DNA from: Nitrososphaerota archaeon
GTDB taxonomy: Archaea; Thermoproteota; Nitrososphaeria; Nitrososphaerales; Nitrosopumilaceae
NCBI GenBank assembly: GCA_013288545.1
Contig: JABDBR010000001.1
Coordinates: 62,001-126,000 of the forward strand
Direction of reading: 5' to 3'
DNA: 64,000 nt
Both the position numbers and the translations under genes were made by a program. The notes beneath the pieces were generated by a model. That model was given only the letters and a program-made list of their open reading frames with translations. It did not search any database and had not been told where the DNA came from. Below are positions 53,596-62,985 of the stretch, piece by piece (position 1 is the first letter of the stretch; every line of letters starts with the position of its first letter).

Positions 53596-54204
53596 TCATC
53601 CAATCTTGTCAAATTTTTGAAGACTCTTCCATAGGTACCATGTTGCAACGCTTCTGTATGGTCTCCATCTATCGCCAAACTTTTCAGTCTCCTTGGGTTT
53701 TGGTAGCTCTTTTAATGAAAATGCCATCTGGACGCCTTTTCTCAAACCAAGATCTCCTACAGGAAATACATCCATTCTCCCAAGTGAAAAAATCAAAAAC
53801 ATCTCAGCTGTCCATCTTCCAATGCCCTTTACCTGCGTAAGTTGTGTTATCACATCCTCATCACTCATCTTTGGTAATTTTTTGATCTCAAGAATACCTT
53901 CTTCAACTTGCTTTGAGAGGTCTTTGAGATAGTCTATCTTCATTCCTGACAGCCCTACAGAACGCAATTTTGTTTTGCGTGTAGACAAAATGTCAGTAGA
54001 GGTGGGAAAATCAGGATAAAGCGCCTTGAATCTAGAAAATATTGCCTCAGCTGCACTTGTTGCTAGCTGCTGTGATATTATAGATTCAACCAGCACTGCA
54101 AAATAGTGGTTATGTTTTTTTAACTTGAATTCTCCAACACGAGCAATTATCTTTCCTAGTATTGCATCATTTCTAAGAAAGATGACACCCTCATGAGTTT
54201 TCAT
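53596..54204 (-). CDS. AlkA-like 3-methyladenine DNA glycosylase (HhH-GPD)
   Basis: A 202-residue glycosylase. FAVLVESIISQQLATSAAEAIFSRF and LSRKTK-type region lead to the helix-hairpin-helix LTQVKGIGRWTAEMFLIFSLGRMDVFPVGDLGLRKGV with the catalytic Asp (PVGDLG), typical of AlkA. WRPYRSVATWYLWKSL closes the domain. It removes alkylated bases. It ends the operon with the CDF transporter and kinase genes, two bases after the CDF stop. Confidence 0.9.
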   Translation of the reverse strand: MKTHEGVIFLRNDAILGKIIARVGEFKLKKHNHYFAVLVESIISQQLATSAAEAIFSRFKALYPDFPTSTDILSTRKTKLRSVGLSGMKIDYLKDLSKQVEEGILEIKKLPKMSDEDVITQLTQVKGIGRWTAEMFLIFSLGRMDVFPVGDLGLRKGVQMAFSLKELPKPKETEKFGDRWRPYRSVATWYLWKSLQKFDKIG

Positions 54205-54206
54205 TT

Positions 54207-55565
54207 CTAATTAGGCTCTGGATGTATGGTAACTATGGCATTTTTTATCTGATTTTTAATTTTATCTTCTATATCTGAAACAATATCATGTACCTCTTCT
54301 ATGGTGAGATCTTTTTCAAATGAACAATCAATGTCAACCTTGAATATATCCTGCAGGTGTAATGTTATCACCCTGCCAATTTTTTTCACCTTGGGATATT
54401 CCTTTATGATGTTTGTCACCTGTTCCTCTATTGTTATGTCTTCTACCGGAGTGCTCTCTGGAATTGAAATATATGGTTCAAGATGAATAGTAATGTGATT
54501 TACATCTGCAACAGATTTTTTTATTTGAGATTCTATTTCATCTGACACACGGTGTGCATCTTCAAGTGACATGTTTCGGTCAACCATCACATGCAAGCTT
54601 ATGAAAACACCATTCTCTGCAGTAAAGGAGCTTACATTGTGGATCTCTTTTACTCCTTGAACTGAAGTTGCAACTTTGTTTATGATGTAATCAGCAGGTA
54701 CATCCTTCCAGGTAGGTTCAAAGTGGATGGTGACATTGGAATTTGCAATCGCATTTTTAATGTTCTTTTCTACATTGGCACTAATTTTGTGGGCTTCCTC
54801 AAAACTTGATGCAGCGCTTAACGATATTGTAATTTCTGTAAAAATATCACTACCAGATCTTCGTATCTGGACAGATTCTGTCTTCATTACTCCTGCAGTG
54901 TTACTCACAATATCACGTACTCTTTTGACCATGTTTGCAGGTACAGCATCAGTAAGCTCAAGACCGCTCTTGTGGATTAGCTTCAGGCTCAGTGCAGCAA
55001 GCAGGCCTCCAAGGATGAGTGCTGCAATATTGTCACCCTGGTAGAATCCCATGATTACAAACACAATTCCTACCAAGGCAACTGAAGTGGCACCCATGTC
55101 CATGAGGGCATGGTACAAGTCCACTCTAAGCGTAGAGCCGTCTGTTTTCTCAAGGGCCCTTCTCAGAATTGCTATTCTAAAGAAGATAGACCCCAGGGTA
55201 TACACTGCTGCTATTATTGCAAGAATTCCAGGCACGACCAGAGGTTTTGGTTCCTGGAATCTTGATACTGACTCGTAAACAAAAAACAATGAAATTACAA
55301 GAATTATGATTCCTGCAACAAAACTTCCCATCGTCTCAATTTTTCCATGACCATAGGTGTGTTCCCTGTCCGGTGGTTTTGTAGACCATTTTGCTGCAAC
55401 AAGCAAGACTACAGTTACGATAGAATCCAGTATTGCATGAACACTGTCTGTGATAAGGGCAAGACTGTTGGAAGAAACTCCAATCAAAAACTCTACTGCA
55501 AAGGCAGAAAGTATTACTGCAAGTGAAATTTTTAGTGCATTAGTCTTGATATCTTGCAAGCTCAA
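54207..55565 (-). CDS. Cation diffusion facilitator with three tandem dimerisation domains
   Basis: A 452-residue transporter. Six helices occupy about 1-195 with metal-site pairs D40/H43/D47 (DSVHAILDS) and H152/D156 (HALMDMG), which fit Zn, Fe, Mn or Co export in exchange for protons. Three ZT-dimer repeats follow at about 206-284, 291-364 and 380-450, ending TIHFEP, TIHLEP and TIHPEP. CDF proteins usually have one. It overlaps the kinase gene by four bases. Confidence 0.9.
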   Translation of the reverse strand: MSLQDIKTNALKISLAVILSAFAVEFLIGVSSNSLALITDSVHAILDSIVTVVLLVAAKWSTKPPDREHTYGHGKIETMGSFVAGIIILVISLFFVYESVSRFQEPKPLVVPGILAIIAAVYTLGSIFFRIAILRRALEKTDGSTLRVDLYHALMDMGATSVALVGIVFVIMGFYQGDNIAALILGGLLAALSLKLIHKSGLELTDAVPANMVKRVRDIVSNTAGVMKTESVQIRRSGSDIFTEITISLSAASSFEEAHKISANVEKNIKNAIANSNVTIHFEPTWKDVPADYIINKVATSVQGVKEIHNVSSFTAENGVFISLHVMVDRNMSLEDAHRVSDEIESQIKKSVADVNHITIHLEPYISIPESTPVEDITIEEQVTNIIKEYPKVKKIGRVITLHLQDIFKVDIDCSFEKDLTIEEVHDIVSDIEDKIKNQIKNAIVTIHPEPN

Positions 55566-56329
55566 CTCTTGTCCAACCCCAACATCTTTAATATCTCATC
55601 AAAATTTTCTCTTGACTGGTCATGCTTGTATTTTTTCAGAGGGCCTATCATTTTTTTCTTGTTTGGTATCTTTATAATATTTTTAACAATACTTGAAAGA
55701 GCAGATCCTATGAATATTGATTGAGTGGCAGATGTAACATTTGAAGTTCTTCTGTTTGTACTGGAACTTTCAAAATCAATTATGCATGGAGATTTTCCTA
55801 CAATCACATGCTTGTGGATGTAGCTTAGCTCTCCGTGATCAAGATGAATTGTATCAAGAGTGTGACAATCTTCGAGTACTTGCCTTACAACAGATTTTAG
55901 CTTTGCAGCACTTCTTCTACCCTTTAGATCTTTTACCCAGTCAGTTATTTTTTTACCCTCCACATATTCCATTATCAAGAAATTTTTGCTGCTGTCTACA
56001 AGTTTTGGACCCACACCTGACTTGTTTGCAATGCCTAGAAGTTTTGCCTCGCTTTTCATCTCTTGTCTGCTGGAATCTATTCTACGAATCTTGAGGGCTA
56101 CATCTTTTTTGCCAAGTCGTGACAGTACCACAACTCCAACATAGCCTTTGCCAAGTACGGAGATATTGTTCAGAGTTGTCTCACCCTGAAATGAGACACC
56201 CGTAATTCCAAGTTTTTTAAGCTCGGCATGTCTTTTGACAAGTTCGCCCTTTGTAGCCTTGGGGTATCCTAGTATGAGAGAATATGGTTCTTTGACAAGC
56301 TTACTTGCTGGAACCAAAGATGAGTTCAT
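55562..56329 (-). CDS. RIO/Bud32-like protein kinase
   Basis: A 255-residue kinase. The nucleotide loop is ISVLGKGYVGVVVLSRL, the Lys strand DVALKIRRIDSS and the hinge LIMEYVEGKKITDWV. The catalytic loop is LDHGELSYIHKHVI, where Asp is the base, and the metal motif is CIIDFES (DFG-like Asp). The activation segment is short, as in RIO and Bud32 kinases. It overlaps cca by 29 bases and the CDF gene by four. Its role beside tRNA-processing genes is unknown. Confidence 0.8.
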   Translation of the reverse strand: MNSSLVPASKLVKEPYSLILGYPKATKGELVKRHAELKKLGITGVSFQGETTLNNISVLGKGYVGVVVLSRLGKKDVALKIRRIDSSRQEMKSEAKLLGIANKSGVGPKLVDSSKNFLIMEYVEGKKITDWVKDLKGRRSAAKLKSVVRQVLEDCHTLDTIHLDHGELSYIHKHVIVGKSPCIIDFESSSTNRRTSNVTSATQSIFIGSALSSIVKNIIKIPNKKKMIGPLKKYKHDQSRENFDEILKMLGLDKS

Positions 56330-57635
56330 TGGTAGAGGTTAACTCAGCCAGAGCCTTTTTAATGGATTTGCTTGTCACCTGATTGCCCCCTAGTACCCTA
56401 AGACTGCGCTTCATGTCTGGGATTATTCCACTAGGAATGCCTGCTTTTGACAGATTTTTCTTCAAAATGGACTGTAAGAATTTTTTTGCTTCATAAAGCT
56501 CTCTTTGCTGCAAGGACAAGATCCTTCCATCATCATCAACCCATGTTAGCTTGTTCTTGGAATTTCGCAAAATAAAGCTCTCTGATTCTGATTTTCTAAA
56601 TACATCAGGGCCATTTTTGACCATGGATTTTTCAATTGTAGTCGAGTGCACAAGAAAAAGCATTGCAGCTTCTGATTTTTCATCTGTTGTTGCACCCTTG
56701 CGCAATACATGAAATCCCCCAAGTTCAAGTTGACCTGAAAGAGCAGTTGCTCCCCTTTTTACCTGCCCCCAAATTATGTCAGGACTTCTAGATTTGTAAT
56801 CAAACTTGACAACTAGGACATTTTGTAGGTTCTTTGTATCTGGGATTGGTTTTTTTCCATTGAAAAATACCAATGATGGTTTTTTCAGGTATACCCTTGC
56901 TGCAAGTATGAACTTGCCAAAGTTTTGTGCAGAAATTGCAGTGCCAAGGTTTCTGTTGCTATCAATCGGGTCTATCAATACTAATGCAGTCTCAAATTTT
57001 TTTGTGGGACTTCCTATCACTTGTCCTTGGGCAAAGTTTGCAGCAGCTTCTAAAACTTTCATGAAACTGCCATAATGATAAATCAAAACTTCGGAAACAT
57101 ATCCACCAAATCCCTCCTTGGCTATTTCTGCACCATAGATGTCAATTCCTCTTAGAAACTTTTTGAGTAATCTCACCTCATTCTTTTTTTGCTCATCTAG
57201 TTGTTCCAGTATGAATCTAGTGTGAAATGATGACCTGTCAGCTGCACTCTTCCACTGACCTTTTTCTACATCATAGCAAGGAACAACATTTACTTTGGTG
57301 CCTTCAACTACTGCCTCAACGTATGGATGCTCCGAGTATCTAACATAAGGATGAAATTTTTTCATGGATGCAAATCCGATCTCTCTGCCAATATTTTCAA
57401 ATTGTTTCTCGTCTGTCTCTTTTTTCATCTTTACAAAGATGTCAAGATCTAACTTGCCCTTGAGCCAGGTCCCCTTTGCAAAAGACCCGCCAAGCTCAAC
57501 AGAGACAACATCTGGATGTTTTGTAGCTTCTTTTTTTACCAAGCCAAGCAACTTTTCTGCAAGTGCTCCAATTTTTTCTTGTTCCTGTCTTGCAGGAATT
57601 GATATCTTTCTTGCCTGTTCCAAAACGTTACTCAT
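56301..57635 (-). CDS. cca: Class I (archaeal) CCA-adding enzyme
   Basis: A 444-residue tRNA nucleotidyltransferase adding CCA to tRNA 3' ends. ELGGSFAKGTWLKGKLDLDIFVKM contains the G-S-x(3)-G and DxD metal motif (DLDIF). VEAVVEGTKVNVVPCYDV supplies the third carboxylate region. FGGYVSEVLIYHYGSF and later regions fit the archaeal fold. Two of the three tRNAs in the window lack encoded CCA. It shares an operon with thpR upstream (four-base overlap). Confidence 0.95.
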   Translation of the reverse strand: MSNVLEQARKISIPARQEQEKIGALAEKLLGLVKKEATKHPDVVSVELGGSFAKGTWLKGKLDLDIFVKMKKETDEKQFENIGREIGFASMKKFHPYVRYSEHPYVEAVVEGTKVNVVPCYDVEKGQWKSAADRSSFHTRFILEQLDEQKKNEVRLLKKFLRGIDIYGAEIAKEGFGGYVSEVLIYHYGSFMKVLEAAANFAQGQVIGSPTKKFETALVLIDPIDSNRNLGTAISAQNFGKFILAARVYLKKPSLVFFNGKKPIPDTKNLQNVLVVKFDYKSRSPDIIWGQVKRGATALSGQLELGGFHVLRKGATTDEKSEAAMLFLVHSTTIEKSMVKNGPDVFRKSESESFILRNSKNKLTWVDDDGRILSLQQRELYEAKKFLQSILKKNLSKAGIPSGIIPDMKRSLRVLGGNQVTSKSIKKALAELTSTNELIFGSSK

Positions 57636-58171
57636 TGAGCTAAAACCACCTGTAAATCAGAGTATATCGGGCCATTAGGGGTTAAGATGCTTTGCTTGAA
57701 CTTTAACTCTGTCATGATATACTTGCCCAAATCAATTTTCTTGAATTTTTCAATTATATTTGAAATGTCATCTGCCCTAATTTTGATTCTAAATATTGTC
57801 AGGTGTGCCTTGAAGGGTTTGTCTGACTTGAATCCAAGTGGCCCAAGTTTTTTTTCTACCTGTGATGCAAGCTCTACTAGTTGCCTTGATGATGTATCAT
57901 CTACTCCAATCCATACCACTCGCGGAGATCTTGGATTTGGAAATGCACCAACATGTGTAAACCTGACTTCGATTGGCTTGAATGAAATTGTACACAAGGC
58001 TTTTTTTACATTTTCTGCAGCCTCTTCTGATATCTCTCCCAAAAACAATAATGTAAAGTGCATATTTTTTTTGTTTACAGGAGTTGCCTTTATCTTAAAT
58101 TCAGATTGGATCTTGGCTATTGCATCCAGTATGTTGTAATCTTGAATCTCTACTGCAACAAAAGCACGCAT
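57632..58171 (-). CDS. thpR: RNA 2',3'-cyclic phosphodiesterase
   Basis: A 179-residue 2H phosphoesterase. Both HxT motifs are present: HFTLLFLG (about 41-48) and HLTIFRIK (about 125-132). The N-terminus MRAFVAVEIQD is typical. It opens 2',3'-cyclic phosphates to 2'-phosphate and could assist tRNA splicing or repair. It is the first gene of the minus-strand operon thpR-cca-kinase-CDF-AlkA. Confidence 0.93.
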   Translation of the reverse strand: MRAFVAVEIQDYNILDAIAKIQSEFKIKATPVNKKNMHFTLLFLGEISEEAAENVKKALCTISFKPIEVRFTHVGAFPNPRSPRVVWIGVDDTSSRQLVELASQVEKKLGPLGFKSDKPFKAHLTIFRIKIRADDISNIIEKFKKIDLGKYIMTELKFKQSILTPNGPIYSDLQVVLAQ

Positions 58172-58229
58172 TAGTGAAATTCAGATTATGGCATCTATAA
58201 TGATTTTCGGTAGATTGATAGACTAGAGG

Positions 58230-58790
58230 ATGAAATTTGTGAGTGTGAAGCTAATCGTATGTCTTACAGGAATGCCCGGTGCAGGAAAAACCACAATAGC
58301 TGAGGGCCTAAAATCAAAAGGGTTTGATAAAATTACAATGGGAGATGCAGTACGAGCAGAGGCAACAAGAAGAAAGATAGAACCAACAGGGGCAAATCTT
58401 GGAAATCTTATGATTGAGATTCGAGAAAAAAATGGCCCAGGTGCAGTGGCAGAGCTCATAAAAGATGGCATCCAAAATTCCAAGTCTGATGTTGTACTTG
58501 TAGATGGAGTACGATCACTTGCAGAAGTTAATGTCTTGAAAAAAATTGGTACAGTCAAAGTTCTTGCAATCCATGCATCTGGTGATACAAGATACAAGTT
58601 TCTAACAGGGCGTGGCAGGTCAGATGCACCCTCTGATCGTGAAGATTTTACAAAAAGGGATACAAGGGAAATTGGAGTTGGCATGAGCGAATCAATTGCA
58701 CTTGCAGACGAAACCATATCCAACAACAACATGACAATTGAAGAACTGGTTGGCACTGCGTATAACGTCATAAAAGGCTGGATGACTTGA
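58230..58790 (+). CDS. UPF0200 nucleotide kinase-like protein
   Basis: A 186-residue P-loop NTPase. Walker A is LTGMPGAGKTTIAEGL, then MGDAVRAEATRRKIEPTGANLGNLMIEIREKNG and VVLVDGVRSLAEV. The GRSDAPSDREDFTKRD lid is typical of UPF0200 proteins, related to adenylate and dephospho-CoA kinases. The substrate is not established. It overlaps the UPF0201 gene by four bases, a pairing known in archaea. Confidence 0.85.
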   Translation: MKFVSVKLIVCLTGMPGAGKTTIAEGLKSKGFDKITMGDAVRAEATRRKIEPTGANLGNLMIEIREKNGPGAVAELIKDGIQNSKSDVVLVDGVRSLAEVNVLKKIGTVKVLAIHASGDTRYKFLTGRGRSDAPSDREDFTKRDTREIGVGMSESIALADETISNNNMTIEELVGTAYNVIKGWMT

Positions 58791-59200
58791 AGATTCCAAA
58801 AGTTGCATGCAAGATTGAGGTCTATGCAGCAGTAAACCCATCTGAAGATCCAGACAAGGTAAGGCTTGCAGTATCCAAAGTTATACTAGAAACAGATTAC
58901 CAGTACAAGGAAGGAAGCATCAAGGCAATATCACATGAATTAGAATCAATTTCAAAGATACAGGAGACAATCAAAAAGCATCGAAGCAACCGGGTTTACC
59001 GAAGGCAGATGCGATACAATACAAAAGGTGACACTACCTGGTTCTATCTTAACAAGCAGGCAGCATTTGTCGATGTTATTGCAATATGCGAAGAGGCAGA
59101 AGAGTCTGCAATGGGTCCAATCAAGGTGATACTTCATTCCAAGGATCTTGATAAAATAATGGACTGGCTTGCCCCTGAAGACAGGGAAATAACTGGATAA
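58787..59200 (+). CDS. UPF0201 family protein
   Basis: A 137-residue protein from TTG 58787. CKIEVYAAVNPSEDPDKVRLAVSKVI, SRRQ-type helix region SNRVYRRQMRYNTKGDTTWFYLNKQAAFVDVIAICEE and PIKVILHSKDLDKIMDWLAP are the UPF0201 signature, an RNA-binding-like alpha-beta fold. The function is unsettled. Translational coupling to UPF0200 is likely. Confidence 0.85.
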   Translation: MKIPKVACKIEVYAAVNPSEDPDKVRLAVSKVILETDYQYKEGSIKAISHELESISKIQETIKKHRSNRVYRRQMRYNTKGDTTWFYLNKQAAFVDVIAICEEAEESAMGPIKVILHSKDLDKIMDWLAPEDREITG

Positions 59201-59269
59201 ATTTTATCACACTTGCTCAACTAGTGTGAATTTGTGCTTTTTTATTAACACCTCAAGACATGCAATCAC

Positions 59270-60103
59270 TTGATAGGAAAATTGATCATTATTGGAATTG
59301 TAATAGCTACATTAGTCATCTTGATACCAAATTCATCAAAATTATTCCAGAGTGTGCCATCACTTGATACAGTAAAGGACAAAATTGATCAGGTCACAAG
59401 TGACAAGGGAGTCATCAATGCATCAAAGTCAGCTATCAAAGATATCAGCATGGGTGGAAGACTATTAGTAAATTCTACAGAGTCAAATAATGCTCCGACT
59501 TCAGTTTACCAACTTGCCCCACAGTATGTAACACAACAAAACTATACTGGGCAAGTTTTTGAAAAATCAGGAAACACATGCCAGATCTCTGTTCCTGCCC
59601 TGGCACAAACGATAAACGGAAAAAAGCAACTAACCGGAATAGTTCAGCTTGATCAATGTCCAGAAAAAATAGGCGATCCAGTCCAAGTGATACAATTAAC
59701 AGCAAAACCAAATTCCCCTCCGGTCAATGTCACAAACGGTCTTGTCATTTCTCCTTATTCTAGCAATGATGGTACAAGTACAACAGTATCTCCAACTCTA
59801 CCATCATACTACAATACAGTCCAGCTTAGTACAGTAAATCAAGGGAATAATGCCATGCTAAACTTTGATGATTCATCTGGCCAGACAAGGTCAGTTACAG
59901 TTACAATGAAGAACAGTGACACCATATTATTCACTGGAACATTTTATTCTTCAAAGTTCACGGCTGAAGTAAAAGATGTTCCAAACACGCCACACATCAT
60001 AGAAATGACAATAGACAATGCAGTTTACGGAATATTGCATGCATCTGCATATGCTCCATCTAATGCACAAAACTCTACCATAACTGGAATACTTTCAAAA
60101 TAG
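59270..60103 (+). CDS. Secreted or membrane-anchored protein of unknown function
   Basis: A 277-residue protein from TTG 59270. A hydrophobic segment (3-21) anchors or exports it. The mature region is Ser/Thr/Asn-rich with strand-like segments (VYQLAPQYVTQQNYTGQVFEKSG, CQISVPALAQ, SVTVTMKNSDTILFTGTFYSSKFTAEVKDVP) and several glycosylation sequons. It is probably surface-exposed. No motif is known. Confidence 0.6.
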   Translation: MIGKLIIIGIVIATLVILIPNSSKLFQSVPSLDTVKDKIDQVTSDKGVINASKSAIKDISMGGRLLVNSTESNNAPTSVYQLAPQYVTQQNYTGQVFEKSGNTCQISVPALAQTINGKKQLTGIVQLDQCPEKIGDPVQVIQLTAKPNSPPVNVTNGLVISPYSSNDGTSTTVSPTLPSYYNTVQLSTVNQGNNAMLNFDDSSGQTRSVTVTMKNSDTILFTGTFYSSKFTAEVKDVPNTPHIIEMTIDNAVYGILHASAYAPSNAQNSTITGILSK

Positions 60104-60137
60104 ATACGAAGTAGATTTTGTTGCATTTGATTTAGAA

Positions 60138-60145
60138 TTTTATAA
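60138..60145 (+). promoter_or_regulatory. TATA box of a candidate RNA gene
   Basis: TTTATAAG-type box (TTTTATAAG at 60138-60146) centred about 26 bases before 60167, the first base of the 11-bp stem. The box is close to consensus and there is no protein start here. Confidence 0.55.
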
Positions 60146-60165
60146 GAACATGAAAAGGGTGTAAT

Positions 60166-60255
60166 GGCGTGACCCTGTATAGGCTAAAGCATTCTCTTGC
60201 CATTCGTACAAACACATTGTACTTGACTATGTACAGTTTTTCGCAGGGTCACGCA
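60166..60255 (+). ncRNA. Candidate free-standing structured RNA of unknown class
   Basis: The 334-base gap between two convergent genes contains a perfect 11-bp closing stem: 60167-60177 (GCGTGACCCTG) with 60244-60254 (CAGGGTCACGC). Inside, 60182-60201 folds as GGC-(TA)-AAG-loop-CTT-GCC, and 60218-60235 as TGTAC/GTACA around eight bases; GTACA at 60206-60210 can pair with TGTAC instead. The result is a three-way junction of about 90 nt with its own TATA box. No tRNA, RNase P, SRP, C/D or H/ACA features are clear. The rest of the gap (60256-60437) holds nothing I can name. Confidence 0.6.
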
Positions 60256-60437
60256 AATTCATTTGTCATAATTTGCATCTTTCCGCATTGTTTTGTATAT
60301 GTTCTCATCTTATTTAATAATTAGTGTGATTTATTTCATGAATTAATTATATTCTGTATAAATTATTGTTACTATACCCCAAATAATGTGGGTTTTGTCT
60401 CATCATTGTGGAATTAATCTGAAAACTAGGAGATTTT

Positions 60438-61166
60438 CTAGAAATGTGATATTATTCCAACAAGTTCAGGGAGGGCTTTTGCAGCAGATACCCCAAGGGA
60501 GAAGTCCATGCTTGATGACATGTGGGTCTGCTCTACATTTACCTCAATCATTGTTGCACCATTCTGTTTTGCATATACAGGCAATAGGTTTGCAGGGGAA
60601 ACAGCAAGTGAAGTTCCAACAACAATCATTGCATCACAAGAGCTTGCCTGCATCATTGCAGACTCCCACACATCCTGGGGAAGTGCTTCTCCAAACCAGA
60701 CAACATCAGGCCGTAAAATATTTCCACATTTGCAAAGTGGTGGAAGCTGCGAAAATCCAGATGTTATTTTATTTTTAAAATCACAGACGGTACACTTGAT
60801 TGTAATTATACTACCATGTAATTCGTATACACTAGAGCTTCCAGCTCTTTGGTGTAGCCCGTCAATGTTTTGTGTAAGAACAGAAACTTTCTTGTACTTT
60901 TCAAGCTCTGCAATTGCGACATGTCCAGGATTTGGACTAGCATTCAAGATGTTCTGTCTTCTTTCCTCATACCACTCCCATACAAGTTTTGGATCTTCAT
61001 AGAATGCATCTATTGTTGCAAGCTTCATTGGGTCATACTTTCTCCACAGTCCATCTTTTCCACGAAATGTTGGAATTCCACTCTCCTGGGAAATTCCAGC
61101 ACCTGTAACAAATACAATTTTTTCTGCCTTTCTTAATTTATCAGATATGGTATCCCACATTTTCAC
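60438..61166 (-). CDS. cobB: Sir2-family NAD-dependent protein deacylase
   Basis: A 242-residue sirtuin. [24 protein letters not shown] binds [25 protein letters not shown] holds the catalytic His; the zinc Cys are CTVCDF and PPLCKCGN. The final strands bear [12 protein letters not shown]. In Archaea such enzymes deacetylate Alba and other proteins. It overlaps RNase Z by four bases and closes the operon. Confidence 0.95.
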   Translation of the reverse strand: MKMWDTISDKLRKAEKIVFVTGAGISQESGIPTFRGKDGLWRKYDPMKLATIDAFYEDPKLVWEWYEERRQNILNASPNPGHVAIAELEKYKKVSVLTQNIDGLHQRAGSSSVYELHGSIITIKCTVCDFKNKITSGFSQLPPLCKCGNILRPDVVWFGEALPQDVWESAMMQASSCDAMIVVGTSLAVSPANLLPVYAKQNGATMIEVNVEQTHMSSSMDFSLGVSAAKALPELVGIISHF

Positions 61167-62062
61167 TTGATGTCTATCTCTAAGAGATCCCTTGCAGCAG
61201 TAACGGAACCATGAATTGTCTTTGCCTCGCTTACAAGCTCGGCCACATCTTCATATCTTGCAGAAAAGTGTGTCAGGATCAAATTTGAGACACCTGCCTT
61301 TTTGGCAAGCTCAGCTGCTTCCTTTGCAGTAGAGTGATAGTTGTCTTTTGCCTTGTCTCGTAATGTATCTGAATAAGTAGAATCAAATGTCATGTAATTG
61401 CAACCTTTGAAAAATTCTGCAAGTTTTTCAGTAGGCCTTGTATCCCCTGATATGCCAATCTTGATGCCTTGTCTTTTTTCTCCCATCACATCTGAAGGTC
61501 TCACAAGTTTCCCATCTACAGTAACCTCCTTGTCACTTTGTAACTCATGCCAGAGCTTTCCCTCTGGGATGCCAAGCGACTTGGCCTTGTCTGGATAAAA
61601 CTTGCCAGGCTTGTCTTTTTCTGCAAAGAGGTACGAATAGGCAGGAATAGAGTGCTCTGCCTCACATACATGCACGCTATACCCAGAATCATCAAAGACC
61701 AGTCCTTCCTTTATCCTAGTTATCCTGACAGGAAATGTAAGACCAAAATTTAGTATCTTCAAGTTTGCTGCAATAAATTCCTCGATTCCTGTTGGGCCAT
61801 AGATGTCAACAGATTCTGTCCTGTTCTGCAGTGACATGGTTTGTAATAATCCAAGTATTCCAACGCAATGGTCTCCATGCAAATGTGTCACAAAGATCTT
61901 GATCTTTTTGTTCCAGCCAAGCTTTGCCTTTTGGAATGCAATCTGCGCGCCCTCTCCTGCATCGAACATCAAAATTTCCCTGTCAAGCACAAGGCAGATG
62001 CATGTCATGCCACGCTCTGCAGTTGGCTGCGCTGCCGATGTTCCCAAAAATACTAGTTTCAT
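61163..62062 (-). CDS. rnz: Ribonuclease Z (tRNA 3'-endonuclease)
   Basis: A 299-residue metallo-beta-lactamase-fold enzyme removing 3' trailers from tRNA precursors. The metal motif [13 protein letters not shown] (HxHxDH) is complete; [17 protein letters not shown] and [10 protein letters not shown] follow. The N-terminus [14 protein letters not shown] is the RNase Z signature. The product of this step is the substrate for CCA addition. Four-base overlaps on both sides indicate translational coupling. Confidence 0.96.
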   Translation of the reverse strand: MKLVFLGTSAAQPTAERGMTCICLVLDREILMFDAGEGAQIAFQKAKLGWNKKIKIFVTHLHGDHCVGILGLLQTMSLQNRTESVDIYGPTGIEEFIAANLKILNFGLTFPVRITRIKEGLVFDDSGYSVHVCEAEHSIPAYSYLFAEKDKPGKFYPDKAKSLGIPEGKLWHELQSDKEVTVDGKLVRPSDVMGEKRQGIKIGISGDTRPTEKLAEFFKGCNYMTFDSTYSDTLRDKAKDNYHSTAKEAAELAKKAGVSNLILTHFSARYEDVAELVSEAKTIHGSVTAARDLLEIDIK

Positions 62063-62985
62063 GATACTGCAATCACTCTTGTCAGGCTCTTATGCCTGTA
62101 AATCTCGTATTTCTTTGCTTTGCTCATCTTTTCCACTTCAAGACCTTTCTTGTATACCATTACAAGTTTTTTTCTTTTTGGTATGATGGATACAAAATCC
62201 TTGATCAATTTTTTTGGGGATACAGATGCCCTTGATGATATTCCATATGGCAGGTCAGTCACAATCGCATTTGATTTGATATTTAGCATCTCTTCGTAGC
62301 CAGAGTTTATCACTTTGGAGTCAAACCCATTTGCAGCAAGATTCTTTGTTGTTATGTTACACATTATTTTATCAAAATCAATTCCAACAGACTTTATTCC
62401 CATGGATTCTGCTTCAAGCAAGATTGTGCCTGTACCGCAGAATGGATCACAGAGTGTTTTTCCTTCCTTTAGATTTGACAAATTCACAATGCACCTGCTG
62501 AGTTTCATGTCAAGCTCATGCGGGTGCTTGATTATCTTTGTTGGAAGCTTTTGTGTAATCTGGCGGTCAGAATATCCAAGATATTTTTTCGAATCTGTGA
62601 TGATGAGGTATACTGTAAGCTTGGGGTCTGAGAGTGACACCTTTGCGCCCCATCTTCTTGAGAGTATTCCTCCTGCTTGCCTTTCAAGTGCAGATGAGCC
62701 AATGTTTTTTGATGACAAGTTTATTGTTCTGCATACAAATGATGCAGGCTTGTGTATGTCAAAGTCAATTTTTGTGATATCATCAAATGTGCCTGCAATT
62801 TGTCCTGAATATCTTGCAAATGTTGCCCTGTTTGCAATTTTGTACCATGGAACTTTGGATGATATCATGACAAGCCTTGGCTCTGATTTTACATTTACTT
62901 TGGCATCATAGCTTTTCGATATTGAAATTATTTCATCTCTTGCAAGGTCTTCGTATTGGCTTTGCAATACAAAAAAGCTTGACAT
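62059..62985 (-). CDS. tRNA (guanine-N2) methyltransferase, Trm-G10 type
   Basis: A 308-residue enzyme. The first part (1-150) has a THUMP-like region; the methylase motif I is [20 protein letters not shown] and motif IV is [12 protein letters not shown] (variant of (D/N)PPY). This pattern fits archaeal Trm-G10 / Trm11 proteins that methylate G10 of tRNA. The tRNA-processing neighbours agree. Exact target guanine is inferred. Confidence 0.85.
   Translation of the reverse strand: MSSFFVLQSQYEDLARDEIISISKSYDAKVNVKSEPRLVMISSKVPWYKIANRATFARYSGQIAGTFDDITKIDFDIHKPASFVCRTINLSSKNIGSSALERQAGGILSRRWGAKVSLSDPKLTVYLIITDSKKYLGYSDRQITQKLPTKIIKHPHELDMKLSRCIVNLSNLKEGKTLCDPFCGTGTILLEAESMGIKSVGIDFDKIMCNITTKNLAANGFDSKVINSGYEEMLNIKSNAIVTDLPYGISSRASVSPKKLIKDFVSIIPKRKKLVMVYKKGLEVEKMSKAKKYEIYRHKSLTRVIAVS

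Noticed and set aside
60386-60778. Plus-strand open frame of 130 codons
   Set aside because: It lies almost wholly antisense to the clear Sir2 gene, and its translation is low-complexity and His/Gln-rich.
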